Of a stretch of 64,000 nt of DNA, positions 1 to 8,352 are shown in pieces. A program made the translations under genes and the position numbers. The stretch is from Streptomyces griseus subsp. griseus (GTDB lineage Bacteria; Actinomycetota; Actinomycetes; Streptomycetales; Streptomycetaceae): contig NZ_JOJE01000018.1 in the NCBI RefSeq assembly GCF_000720255.1, positions 62,001 through 126,000 on the forward strand, in the 5' to 3' direction. Position 1 is the first letter of the stretch. Each line of letters opens with the position of its first letter. The notes under the pieces are model-generated. The model was not told where the DNA came from and did not search any database. It saw only the letters and a list, made by a program, of their open reading frames with translations.

Positions 1-1089
1 GCCACGGGTGCCGCCCTGATGATCGGTCTGGCGCTGGTCGCCTGCCTGTCGGTGGTCGGTTCCTCCATGGTCGCCTCGGCCACGGACCAGCTCGACAAGA
101 CCGTCGGCACGGACTTCATCATCCAGAACGACGGCGGACAGCTGGTCACCCCGCAGGCCGTCAAGGCGGTGAAGGAGACGCCGGGCCTGGAGCGGGTCAC
201 CGAGTACAAGTGGACCGAGGCCGACTTCACCACCCCGGACGGCAAGAAGCTCAAGGACACCGCCATCACCGCGGCGGACCCGACCTACGCCACCGACGTC
301 CGCGTCGAGACGGTCGCCGGCAAGCTCGCGGACGCCTACCGGCCCGACTCGATGTCCGTCCACGAGGACTTCGCCAAGGACCACAGGATCCACCTCGGCT
401 CCAAGATCTCCGTGGCCTTCAAGGACGGCTCCACCGCCGGGCTGACGGTCCGCGCGATCACCAGCAGCGACGTCGTCATCGATCAGGGCGCGATGTACAC
501 CTCCATCGCCACGATGGCCAAGTACGTCAAGGCCGACAAGATGCCGCTCGACCAGCTGGTCTTCGCCACGGCGCAGGAGGGCCGGCAGGACACCGCGTAC
601 AAGGCGCTGAAGTCCGCGCTGCACGACTACCCGCAGTACCAGGTCCGTGACCAGACCGACTACAAGCAGGCGCTGAAGGACCAGGTCGGCCAGCTGCTGA
701 ACATGATCTACGGCCTGCTCGCGCTGGCGATCATCGTGGCGATCCTGGGTGTGGTGAACACCCTGGCCCTGTCGGTCGTCGAGCGGACCCGGGAGATCGG
801 CCTCATGCGGGCCATCGGCCTCTCCCGCCGCCAGCTGCGCCGGATGATCCGCATGGAGTCCGTGGTCATCGCCCTCTTCGGCGCCCTCCTCGGCCTCGGC
901 CTGGGCATGGGCTGGGGCGCGACGGCCCAGAAGCTCCTCGCCCTGCAGGGCCTGACGGTCCTGGAGATCCCCTGGCCGACCATCACGGGCGTCTTCATCG
1001 GCTCGGCCTTCGTGGGCCTGTTCGCCGCGCTGGTCCCGGCGTTCCGGGCGGGACGGATGAACGTACTGAACGCGATCGCGACGGAGTAG
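1..1089 (+). CDS. ABC transporter permease, FtsX/MacB type (3' part only)
   Basis: The reading frame is open from the first base, so the gene starts upstream of the window; 362 codons are visible. The part seen has an extracytoplasmic MacB-like region (about residues 20-225) followed by three hydrophobic segments near residues 228-255, 283-305 and 325-345, with the typical cytoplasmic loop EIGLMRAIGLSRRQLRRM between the first two. This is the C-terminal half of an FtsX-domain permease, which works with a cytoplasmic ATPase to export lipids, peptides or lipoproteins. It resembles the C-terminus of the permease at 29251-31785 (ending PAFRAGRMNVLNAIATE against PARRAARLNMLTAIKSE), so the two are paralogues. 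Its ATPase partner is presumably upstream. Substrate unknown. Confidence 0.9.
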   Translation, partial: ATGAALMIGLALVACLSVVGSSMVASATDQLDKTVGTDFIIQNDGGQLVTPQAVKAVKETPGLERVTEYKWTEADFTTPDGKKLKDTAITAADPTYATDVRVETVAGKLADAYRPDSMSVHEDFAKDHRIHLGSKISVAFKDGSTAGLTVRAITSSDVVIDQGAMYTSIATMAKYVKADKMPLDQLVFATAQEGRQDTAYKALKSALHDYPQYQVRDQTDYKQALKDQVGQLLNMIYGLLALAIIVAILGVVNTLALSVVERTREIGLMRAIGLSRRQLRRMIRMESVVIALFGALLGLGLGMGWGATAQKLLALQGLTVLEIPWPTITGVFIGSAFVGLFAALVPAFRAGRMNVLNAIATE

Positions 1090-1107
1090 CGACCCGTACA
1101 GAGGGAG

Positions 1108-1160
1108 CCCGGTGCCGAGACCCACGGGGGTGTTCTCGGCGCCGGGTGCTTTGTGTGTTT
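1108..1160 (+). terminator. Rho-independent terminator after the permease
   Basis: A 13-bp stem (1108-1120 with 1134-1146, one wobble pair) with a 13-base loop is followed by the T-rich run TTTGTGTGTTT. It lies 19 bases after the permease stop codon. Confidence 0.75.
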
Positions 1161-1232
1161 CAGCCCGTCCGGCGTTTGAGGACGAGGCCCGTTCAGGGCC
1201 GAAGCGGGGGTCCGGGGCCGCAGCCCCCAGGG
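1161..1232. repeat. Dispersed intergenic repeat, copy 1
   Basis: About 70 bases starting CAGCCCGTCCGGCGTTTGAG recur as a reverse complement at 50091-50159 with a few mismatches. Each copy ends in a GGGGGC/GCCCCC-type hairpin. Elements with this GTTTGAGGACGAG core are common between Streptomyces genes from my recollection. No coding capacity is evident. Confidence 0.75.
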
Positions 1233-1274
1233 ATGGGACGGGTAGGGGCGGCGGGGGCGAGGACCCGCGACGCC

Positions 1275-1366
1275 CGCACAGATACCCCGCACCTCGAAAC
1301 CCGACCCCGCACAGACACCCCGCACCTCGAAACCCGACCCCGCACAGACACCCCGCACCTCGAACC
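1275..1366. repeat. 33-bp tandem direct repeat, about 2.8 copies
   Basis: Units begin at 1275, 1308 and 1341 with a 33-base period (CGCACAGACACCCCGCACCT followed by CGAAACCCGACCC; the first unit has one T for C). They lie in the 398-base gap before mfd. 33 is a multiple of 3, so spurious reading frames on both strands show an 11-residue repeat, but I see no gene there. Confidence 0.85.
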
Positions 1367-1487
1367 CCAAGCTTGTCCACAGCCCCCAACGGCCACGCCG
1401 TCAGCGACGTACGCTGGACAGACCCCCGGCCCGCCGCGCGCGTCGGGCGGTCCGCGATGCCCACCCCCGGACGAAAGCCGCCCCCGA

Positions 1488-4400
1488 ATGAGCCTGCACG
1501 GTCTGCTCGACGCCGTAGTCAAGGACCCCGCCCTCGCGGAAGCGACGAAGGCGGCCGCAGACGGCAACCGCATGCACGTCGACCTGGTCGGCCCGCCCGC
1601 CGCCCGCCCCTTCGCGATCGCCGCCCTCGCCCGCGAGTCCGGCCGCCCCGTCCTCGCCGTCACCGCCACCGGCCGCGAGGCCGAGGACCTGGCCGCCGCC
1701 CTGCGCTCCCTGCTCCCGCCGGACGGCGTCGTGGAGTACCCCTCCTGGGAGACGCTCCCGCACGAGCGCCTCAGCCCCCGCAGCGACACCGTCGGCCGCC
1801 GCCTCGCCGTCCTGCGCCGCCTGGCCCACCCCAGCCCCGACGACCCAGGGGCCGGCCCGGTCTCCGTCGTCGTGGCCCCCGTGCGCTCGGTGCTCCAGCC
1901 GCAGGTCAAGGGCCTCGGCGACCTGGAACCGGTCGCCCTGAGAACGGGCCGGACGGCCGACCTCAACGCCGTCGTCGACGCCCTCGGCGCCGCCGCGTAC
2001 GCGCGCGTGGAGCTCGTCGAGAAACGCGGCGAGTTCGCCGTGCGCGGCGGCATCCTCGACGTGTTCCCGCCCACCGAGGAACACCCCCTGCGCATCGAGT
2101 TCTGGGGCGACGACATCGAGGAGATCCGCTACTTCAAGGTCGCCGACCAGCGCTCTCTGGAAGTCGCCGAACACGGCCTGTGGGCCCCGCCCTGCCGCGA
2201 GCTGCTGCTCACCGACGACGTCCGCGCACGCGCGCGTGCCCTCGCCGAACAGCACCCCGAGCTGGGTGAACTGCTCGGCAAGATCGCCGAGGGGATCGCC
2301 GTCGAGGGCATGGAGTCGCTGGCGCCGGTCCTCGTCGACGACATGGAGCTGCTGATCGACGTACTGCCGAAGGGCGCCATGTCGGTCGTCTGCGACCCGG
2401 AGCGGGTCCGCACGCGCGCGTCCGACCTCGTGGCGACCAGCCAGGAGTTCCTGCAGGCGTCCTGGGCGGCCACCGCCGGTGGCGGCGAGGCGCCGATCGA
2501 CGTCGGCGCGGCCTCCCTGTGGTCCATCGCGGACGTCCGCGACCGGGCGCGCGAGCTGGACATGATGTGGTGGTCGGTGTCGCCGTTCGCCGCCGACCTC
2601 GAACTCGACGCGGACACCCTCAAGCTCGGTATGCACGCCCCGGAGACGTACCGCGGCGACACCGCGAAGGCGCTGGCCGACACCAAGGGCTGGCTCGCCG
2701 ACGGCTGGCGCGCGGTCTTCGTCACCGAGGGCCACGGCCCGGCCGCCCGCACCGTCGAGGTGCTCGGCGGGGAGGGCATCGCGGCCCGCCTGGACACTGA
2801 CCTGGAGCAGCTCAGCCCGTCCGTGGTGCACGTGGCGTGCGGCTCGATCGACTACGGCTTCGTCGACCCGGCGCTCAAGCTCGCCGTGCTCACGGAGACC
2901 GACCTGACCGGCCAGAAGGCGGCCGGCCGCGACGGCGCCCGGATGCCCGCCCGCCGCCGCAAGACCATCGACCCGCTCACCCTGGAGACCGGCGACTACA
3001 TCGTCCACGAGCAGCACGGCGTCGGACGCTACATCGAGATGGTGCAGCGGACCGTGCAGGGCGCCACACGCGAGTACCTCGTCGTGGAGTACGCCCCCGC
3101 CAAGCGCGGCCAGCCAGGCGACCGGCTGTACATCCCCACCGACCAGCTGGAACAGATCACCAAATACGTCGGCGGCGAGGCCCCGACCCTGCACCGGCTC
3201 GGCGGCGCCGACTGGACGAAGACGAAGGCCCGCGCGAAGAAGGCGGTCAAGGAGATCGCCGCCGACCTCATCAAGCTGTACAGCGCGCGCATGGCGGCCC
3301 CCGGCCACGCCTTCGGCACGGACAGCCCCTGGCAGCGCGAGCTGGAGGACGCCTTCCCGTACGCGGAGACCCCCGACCAGCTGACCACGATCGCCGAGGT
3401 CAAGGACGACATGGAGAAGTCGGTCCCGATGGACCGCCTGATCTGCGGCGACGTCGGCTACGGCAAGACGGAGATCGCGGTGCGGGCCGCCTTCAAGGCC
3501 GTCCAGGACGGCAAGCAGGTCGCCGTCCTCGTGCCCACGACCCTGCTGGTGCAGCAGCACTTCGGCACCTTCTCCGAGCGCTACTCGCAGTTCCCGGTCA
3601 ACGTGCGGGCGCTGTCCCGCTTCCAGACCGACACCGAGGCGAAGGCCGTCCTGGAGGGGCTGCGGGAGGGCTCGGTGGACGTCGTCATCGGCACGCACCG
3701 GCTGTTCTCCTCCGAAACCAAGTTCAAGGACCTCGGCCTGGTCGTCGTCGACGAGGAGCAGCGCTTCGGCGTCGAGCACAAGGAACAGCTGAAGAAGCTG
3801 CGCGCCAACGTCGACGTCCTGACGATGTCCGCGACCCCGATCCCCCGGACGCTGGAGATGGCGGTGACCGGCATCCGCGAGATGTCCACGATCACCACCC
3901 CGCCCGAGGAGCGGCACCCGGTCCTGACGTTCGTCGGCCCCTACGAGCAGAAGCAGATCGGCGCGGCCATCCGTCGCGAACTGCTGCGCGAGGGCCAGGT
4001 CTTCTACATCCACAACCGGGTCGAGTCGATCGACCGCGCGGCGGCCCGCCTGCGCGAGATCGTCCCCGAGGCGCGGATCGCCACGGCCCACGGACAGATG
4101 TCGGAGTCGGCGCTGGAGCAGGTCGTCGTCGACTTCTGGGAGAAGAAGTTCGACGTGCTGGTGTCGACGACGATCGTCGAGTCCGGCATCGACATCTCCA
4201 ACGCCAACACCCTGATCGTGGAGCGCGGCGACACCTTCGGCCTCTCCCAGCTGCACCAGCTGCGCGGCCGCGTCGGCCGGGGCCGCGAGCGCGGTTACGC
4301 GTACTTCCTGTACCCGCCGGAGAAGCCCCTGACGGAGACCGCCCACGAGCGGCTCGCCACCATCGCCCAGCACACGGAGATGGGCGCGGGCATGTACGTG

Positions 4401-5021
4401 GCGATGAAGGACCTCGAGATCCGCGGCGCGGGCAACCTGCTCGGCGGCGAGCAGTCCGGCCACATCGCGGGTGTCGGCTTCGACCTGTACGTGCGGATGG
4501 TCGGCGAGGCGGTCGCCGATTACCGGCGTCAGCTGGAGACCGGCGAGATCGAGGAGGAGCCGCCGCTCGAGGTCAAGATCGAACTGCCCGTCGACGCGCA
4601 CGTCCCCCACGACTACGCGCCCGGCGAGCGGCTGCGCCTGCAGGCCTACCGCGCCATCGCCTCCGCGAACTCCGAGGAGGACATCAAGGCCGTCCGCGAG
4701 GAACTCGTCGACCGCTACGGCAAGTTGCCCGAACCGGTGGAGAACCTGCTGCTGGTGGCCGGTCTGCGGATGCTCGCGCGCGCCTGCGAGGTCGGCGAGA
4801 TCGTGCTCCAGGGCAACAACATCCGCTTCGCGCCGGTGGAGTTGCGCGAGTCGCAGGAGCTGCGGCTCAAGCGCCTCTACCCCGGGACCGTCATCAAGCC
4901 GACCGTGCACCAGGTGCTGGTGCCGCGCCCCAAGACCGCGAAGGTGGGCGGAAAGCCGCTGGTCGGGCGGGAGTTGCTGGGCTGGGTGGGGGAGTTCCTG
5001 GCGTCGGTGCTGGGGTCATAG
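1488..5021 (+). CDS. mfd: Transcription-repair coupling factor Mfd
   Basis: Mfd is a DNA translocase that removes RNA polymerase stalled at lesions and recruits UvrA for strand-specific excision repair. From ATG 1488 the protein is 1177 residues, the normal family length. It has the N-terminal UvrB-like damage-recognition modules, the RNA-polymerase-interacting domain (around residues 500-570, beginning DPLTLETGDYIVHEQHGVGR), helicase motif I GDVGYGKTE at residue 654, motif II DEEQ at 755, motif III TMSATPIPRTLEM, and the C-terminal TRCF domain. The frame stays open upstream to 1146, but that stretch is repeat and low-complexity sequence, and conserved homology starts at MSLHGLLDAVVKDP. The upstream permease is separated by a terminator, so mfd probably has its own promoter. 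Convergent with the MerR gene. Confidence 0.96.
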   Translation: MSLHGLLDAVVKDPALAEATKAAADGNRMHVDLVGPPAARPFAIAALARESGRPVLAVTATGREAEDLAAALRSLLPPDGVVEYPSWETLPHERLSPRSDTVGRRLAVLRRLAHPSPDDPGAGPVSVVVAPVRSVLQPQVKGLGDLEPVALRTGRTADLNAVVDALGAAAYARVELVEKRGEFAVRGGILDVFPPTEEHPLRIEFWGDDIEEIRYFKVADQRSLEVAEHGLWAPPCRELLLTDDVRARARALAEQHPELGELLGKIAEGIAVEGMESLAPVLVDDMELLIDVLPKGAMSVVCDPERVRTRASDLVATSQEFLQASWAATAGGGEAPIDVGAASLWSIADVRDRARELDMMWWSVSPFAADLELDADTLKLGMHAPETYRGDTAKALADTKGWLADGWRAVFVTEGHGPAARTVEVLGGEGIAARLDTDLEQLSPSVVHVACGSIDYGFVDPALKLAVLTETDLTGQKAAGRDGARMPARRRKTIDPLTLETGDYIVHEQHGVGRYIEMVQRTVQGATREYLVVEYAPAKRGQPGDRLYIPTDQLEQITKYVGGEAPTLHRLGGADWTKTKARAKKAVKEIAADLIKLYSARMAAPGHAFGTDSPWQRELEDAFPYAETPDQLTTIAEVKDDMEKSVPMDRLICGDVGYGKTEIAVRAAFKAVQDGKQVAVLVPTTLLVQQHFGTFSERYSQFPVNVRALSRFQTDTEAKAVLEGLREGSVDVVIGTHRLFSSETKFKDLGLVVVDEEQRFGVEHKEQLKKLRANVDVLTMSATPIPRTLEMAVTGIREMSTITTPPEERHPVLTFVGPYEQKQIGAAIRRELLREGQVFYIHNRVESIDRAAARLREIVPEARIATAHGQMSESALEQVVVDFWEKKFDVLVSTTIVESGIDISNANTLIVERGDTFGLSQLHQLRGRVGRGRERGYAYFLYPPEKPLTETAHERLATIAQHTEMGAGMYVAMKDLEIRGAGNLLGGEQSGHIAGVGFDLYVRMVGEAVADYRRQLETGEIEEEPPLEVKIELPVDAHVPHDYAPGERLRLQAYRAIASANSEEDIKAVREELVDRYGKLPEPVENLLLVAGLRMLARACEVGEIVLQGNNIRFAPVELRESQELRLKRLYPGTVIKPTVHQVLVPRPKTAKVGGKPLVGRELLGWVGEFLASVLGS

Positions 5022-5123
5022 GGCGAAGGGCCGTCCTCCGGACCGGTCCTGTCGCTTCGGGAGCGGGAGCCGGAGCGGGAGCCGGAGCGGGTGCGGCAGC
5101 GGGATCGGGTGCGGGTGCGGTCC

Positions 5124-5495
5124 TCAGGCCACCGGGCGCATGTGCGTGCCGGTGGCCTGGCTCAGGACCGTGGCGAGGCGGTCGCGTACGGCGACCTGGG
5201 CGGCGATGCGTGCGTCCATGACGGCGAGGCGTTCGGCGGCCACCCGTAGGGCCGTGGCTGAGGCCGGTCCCGCGGTGACGTCCCCGTCCAGGCATGGCAG
5301 GAACACGCGAACGTCGTCGAGGGTGAGCCCGGCGTCCAGGAGGTGTCGGATGTTGCGGACGCGGACGGCCGCACCGGTGTCGTAGACGCGATAGCCGTTG
5401 GCGGCGCGCTCGGAGGTGATCAGTCCCGCCTGCTCGTAGTGGCGCAGGGCGCGGGGTGTGGTGCCGGTCTTCGCCGCGAGCTCGCCGATCTGCAT
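5124..5495 (-). CDS. MerR family transcriptional regulator
   Basis: A 123-residue protein beginning MQIGELAAKTGTTPRALRHY, a textbook MerR N-terminal winged helix (residues 1-70), then a coiled-coil dimerisation helix (about 76-112). No cysteine cluster typical of metal-sensing MerR proteins is present, and the C-terminal effector region is very short, so the inducer is unknown. The longer frame upstream is a shadow of the SDR gene. It lies 10 bases after the SDR gene on the same strand and is probably its cotranscribed regulator, acting at the perfect dyad at 6285-6306 upstream of the SDR gene. Confidence 0.9.
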   Translation of the reverse strand: MQIGELAAKTGTTPRALRHYEQAGLITSERAANGYRVYDTGAAVRVRNIRHLLDAGLTLDDVRVFLPCLDGDVTAGPASATALRVAAERLAVMDARIAAQVAVRDRLATVLSQATGTHMRPVA

Positions 5496-5505
5496 GGGAG
5501 CAGTG

Positions 5506-6270
5506 TCAGGCGAGTACGGCACCCCCGTCCACCGGAAGGACGACGCCGGTGACGAACGACGCGTCCGGCGAGGCGAGTCGGGTGACGGCCCACGCCACCT
5601 CCTCGGGTTCGCCGAGGCGGCCCACGGGGGTGTGGGCGAGCTGCCAGGCGCGGAAAGCCCGTGACTGCTCCGATGTGAGGCCCATGTGCTCTCCGATGGG
5701 GGTGACGATCGCGCCGGGCGCGACGGCGACCACCCGGACTCCGCGTGGGGCGAGTTCCACGGCCCAGCTGCGGGTGAGGAGTTCGAGGGCGGTCTTCGTG
5801 GCGGCGTACAGGGAGTTGCCGGGCCAGGCACGCTGCCCGACGGATGTGCTGATGTTGACGATCACGCCCTTGTTCTCCGTGAGGGCGGGGAGCGCGGCCT
5901 GGGTGAGCAGGACCGGTGCGGTGAGGTTCGTCGCCAGCAGCGGGTCGACGGCGGCGCGGGTGTACGTGCCCAGTGACTCGGTCCGGACGATTGCCGCGTT
6001 GTTCACCAGCACGTCCAGGCGGCCGTGGGTGTCGAGGACCGTACGGACGATGTGCTCGGGGGCGTCGGAGGCGGTGATGTCGGCCGGGAGCGGTGTGATA
6101 CCGGGGTGGCCCTCGGCAGTCTCCGTGAGGGGTGCCTCGCGGCGGCCGACGGCGACCACACGTGCGCCCTGGGCGGCGAACGCGCGGGCTGTGGCGCGGC
6201 CGATACCGGTTCCGGCGCCGGTGACGAGGACGGTGCGGGTGTTGTTCTCTTCGTTCGCGAGGGGGCTCAT
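5506..6270 (-). CDS. Short-chain dehydrogenase/reductase (SDR)
   Basis: A 254-residue classical SDR, cytosolic and NAD(P)-dependent. Visible motifs are the nucleotide-binding TGAGTGIG near residue 15, the structural NNAA, the catalytic Ser region NISTS, the catalytic YAATK (Tyr-x3-Lys), and the C-terminal PVDGG seen in 3-oxoacyl-ACP reductase-like SDRs. The start MSPLANEENN at 6270 leaves a short N-terminus; the 13 further residues available upstream would run through the operator. First gene of an SDR-MerR operon. The substrate cannot be told from sequence. Confidence 0.92.
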   Translation of the reverse strand: MSPLANEENNTRTVLVTGAGTGIGRATARAFAAQGARVVAVGRREAPLTETAEGHPGITPLPADITASDAPEHIVRTVLDTHGRLDVLVNNAAIVRTESLGTYTRAAVDPLLATNLTAPVLLTQAALPALTENKGVIVNISTSVGQRAWPGNSLYAATKTALELLTRSWAVELAPRGVRVVAVAPGAIVTPIGEHMGLTSEQSRAFRAWQLAHTPVGRLGEPEEVAWAVTRLASPDASFVTGVVLPVDGGAVLA

Positions 6271-6284
6271 GCGGTGATCGTCCG

Positions 6285-6306
6285 ACCTTGACGCCGGTGT
6301 CAAGGT
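6285..6306. promoter_or_regulatory. MerR-type operator of the SDR-MerR operon
   Basis: A perfect dyad ACCTTGAC-N6-GTCAAGGT. Such ACCTTGAC half-sites are typical of MerR-family operators placed in a stretched -35/-10 spacer. Read on the minus strand, two TTGACC/TTGACA hexamers occur, and GACGAT lies 6 bases before the SDR start codon. Autoregulation by the MerR protein at 5124-5495 is the natural inference. Confidence 0.75.
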
Positions 6307-6323
6307 CAAGGAGAGCCCGCTGG

Positions 6324-6923
6324 TCAGGGCGAGCGGAACAGCATGCTCGCCAGGTCACGGAAGACGTTCTCGGGGTCCTGGTCGCCCACCGGGTCGTCCA
6401 GATTGTGGCTGAGGAGCAGCGTGGCGAAGCCGTGGGCGAGGGACCAGGCGGCGATGCCGGCGAGGCGGGCGTCGCCGCCGCGGCGGTCGGGAGGCACGGC
6501 GGAGACGGCCCCGCGCAGGGCTTCGGAGGCGAGGGCGCGGGCGGTGGTCAGTTCCAGATCGTCGGCGCGCAGCAGCTCCGGCGTGAACATCACCTGGAAG
6601 TGCGCGGGGTACTCGCGGGCGAAGCGGACGTAGCGCACGCCGGCGTCCTTCAGGTCCGTCACCTCGCCGACCGTGGCCGCGAGCAGCCCGAACCCCTCCG
6701 CCGCGATCGCCGTCAGCAGACCCGTGCGGTCCTTGAAGTGGTGCGCGGGCGCCGCGTGCGAGACCCCGGCGCGGCGGGCGAGATCCCTCAGGCTGAGCGC
6801 GGAGGGCCCGTCGGCGGCGATGACGTCGAGTGCGGCGGCCAGGATGGCGCGGCGCAGGTCACCGTGGTGGTACGGGCGCCCGGGGGCCCGGGTCTTCTCA
6901 GGCTGTGACTGCGCGCGGCTCAT
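6324..6923 (-). CDS. TetR family transcriptional regulator
   Basis: A 199-residue protein with the TetR helix-turn-helix at about residues 22-68 (ILAAALDVIAADGPSALSLR, then DLARRAGVSHAAPAHHFKDR) and a WHG-type C-terminal ligand domain (PF13305-like: REYPAHFQVMFTPEL). No ribosome binding site is visible, but TACGCT ends 6 bases before the ATG, so the transcript is probably leaderless. It is divergent from the gene at 7040, and the two promoters share the TTGACAAG/CTTGTCA repeats, suggesting it represses itself and that gene. Ligand unknown. Confidence 0.92.
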   Translation of the reverse strand: MSRAQSQPEKTRAPGRPYHHGDLRRAILAAALDVIAADGPSALSLRDLARRAGVSHAAPAHHFKDRTGLLTAIAAEGFGLLAATVGEVTDLKDAGVRYVRFAREYPAHFQVMFTPELLRADDLELTTARALASEALRGAVSAVPPDRRGGDARLAGIAAWSLAHGFATLLLSHNLDDPVGDQDPENVFRDLASMLFRSP

Positions 6924-6994
6924 GGCATCAGCGTACGCCCAATCTAGGCATTGACAAGTTACGGCGGCTCGGGCAATCTTGTCAGTGTCAAGTT
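6924..6994. promoter_or_regulatory. Divergent overlapping promoters with TetR operator
   Basis: Plus strand: TTGACA (6951-6956), 17 bases, CAATCT (6974-6979). Minus strand: TTGTCA (6957 to 6952), 16 bases, TACGCT (6935 to 6930), then 6 bases to the TetR ATG. The two -35 boxes overlap. TGACAAG (6952-6958) is inverted as CTTGTCA (6979-6985), followed directly by TGTCAAG (6986-6992). These are likely TetR half-sites. Confidence 0.6.
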
Positions 6995-7039
6995 GTGCGC
7001 TGGGAGGCGCCGGAAGGATGAGTGACGAGGGGGAACGTC

Positions 7040-7939
7040 ATGCCGGAACTCGTGAAGGACGCGGGCGAGGCGGGTGCCGTGGAGCTCGGCCGGGTGCGTC
7101 AGCTCTGGCATCTGCTGGAGCCACTGCACGCCGTGCTGTACTTCGCGCCGGAGGTCGTCGAGGAGACGTCGGCGCTCGGGTACGACAGGCAGGACCGCTG
7201 GTCGAGCTACTTCCCGCTGCGAGCCGCGCCGTTGGGCCCCGTGGACGGTGGGGTCGTCGCGTCCGCCTTCTACAGCTTCTCGCCCGACATGGTCGCCGCC
7301 CACATGGAGTCGGCGTGGTCGACGGCGAGCCCGGAAGACGTTCTGCAGGCGCGGCTGCGAGGCATGGACCGGGCGTACCGCACCCTGTTCGGCGACCGAG
7401 TGGACAGCCCCGAACTGGCGGAGGCCGCCGCCCTGGCCCGGAGCGCGGCGGAGGCGGTCGATACGGCCGGGCGTCCACTGGCCGCGGCCAACGCTGTACT
7501 GGACTGGCCCGACGAGCCGCACCTGCGGCTGTGGCAGGCGGCGACCATCCTGCGCGAACACCGAGGCGACGGCCACCTCGCCGCCCTCCTCGTGGCCGAC
7601 CTGGACCCGGTCGAGTCGCTCGTCTCCTTCGCCGCCATAGGTGCCGCGTCCGTCGAGCGCTTCGAGAGCCGTGGCTGGAGCGCCGACGAGTGGGCGTCCG
7701 CGCGGCGCCGTCTCACCGCCCGTGGCCTGGTCGGCGAGGACGGTACGGCCACGGAGGCGGGCCGGGAGGTGCGTCGTCGCGTCGAACAGCACACCGACCA
7801 TCTCGCCGCACGCCCCTGGCAGTCGCTCGGCCCCACGGGCGTGGACCGCCTCAACGCACTGCTCGGCGACTACTGGGTCGCGGTGCTCGGCTCCGGCCTG
7901 CTGCCTTCGGAGTCCACCTTGGGGATAGGGAAGGTCTGA
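7040..7939 (+). CDS. SCO6745 family (SalK-like) helix-turn-helix protein
   Basis: A 299-residue protein. The pattern RQLWHLLEPLHAVLYFAPE near the N-terminus and the C-terminal winged-helix-like region (residues about 215-255, WSADEWASARRRLTARGLV) match the Streptomyces SCO6745/SalK family, whose biochemical role is not established. I chose ATG 7040 because GAGGGGG lies 6 bases before it; GTG 7022 in the same frame, behind GGAAGG, would add 6 residues. Divergent from a TetR gene that probably controls it, convergent with the small gene at 7950. Confidence 0.8.
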   Translation: MPELVKDAGEAGAVELGRVRQLWHLLEPLHAVLYFAPEVVEETSALGYDRQDRWSSYFPLRAAPLGPVDGGVVASAFYSFSPDMVAAHMESAWSTASPEDVLQARLRGMDRAYRTLFGDRVDSPELAEAAALARSAAEAVDTAGRPLAAANAVLDWPDEPHLRLWQAATILREHRGDGHLAALLVADLDPVESLVSFAAIGAASVERFESRGWSADEWASARRRLTARGLVGEDGTATEAGREVRRRVEQHTDHLAARPWQSLGPTGVDRLNALLGDYWVAVLGSGLLPSESTLGIGKV

Positions 7940-7949
7940 GCAGGCAGAC

Positions 7950-8141
7950 CTACGGCTGGTCGGGCCTCTCGCGGTCACGGTCGATGCCGAGCGCCCCTTC
8001 AGTCCTCTGCTGTGCGGTGTCGACCTGGTCCTCGTACCTGCTGCCGGTCTTCTCGTTGACCCGCTGTTCCGCGGTGTCGGACATGTCCTTGGCCTTCGCC
8101 TTGTGTCGGCCCTGACTCTTGAACTTGTCGAAAATGCCCAT
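7950..8141 (-). CDS. Antitoxin-like protein, Rv0909/MT0933 family
   Basis: A 63-residue highly charged protein, MGIFDKFKSQ at the start then a Lys/Asp/Glu-rich helix with NEKTGSRYEDQVDTAQQR. This matches the MT0933/Rv0909 antitoxin family (PF14013), of which Streptomyces carry orphan copies. No toxin partner is next to it, so an antitoxin role is not shown. AAGGAG lies 7 bases before the ATG. The longer frame upstream is not conserved-looking. Convergent with the SCO6745-family gene, only 10 bases apart. Confidence 0.82.
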   Translation of the reverse strand: MGIFDKFKSQGRHKAKAKDMSDTAEQRVNEKTGSRYEDQVDTAQQRTEGALGIDRDRERPDQP

Positions 8142-8352
8142 GGCACAGCTCCTTCGGAGGTGACTCACCGCCGACGATACGCCCGAGTTGCGAAGAATGC
8201 GCATCGAGCACCGGCGTGACCCGGACCGTCCCAACGCCCCTGTGCGCCCGCCCGCTACGGTGTGCCGCAGCCGTACCAGGGCACGAGGCAAAGGACAGCC
8301 CCGTCTGCGCCTGGGCGGGCGGACCGGCAGGCAAGGGGAGGGACGCGCCGTG

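Noticed and set aside
1275..1366. Possible CRISPR array
   Set aside because: The repeats are directly contiguous with no spacers, only about 2.8 copies, and no cas genes are present.
1401..4910. Very long minus-strand frame (over 1100 codons) opposite mfd
   Set aside because: High GC leaves few stops in certain antisense frames; its product is low-complexity and mfd on the other strand is unmistakable.
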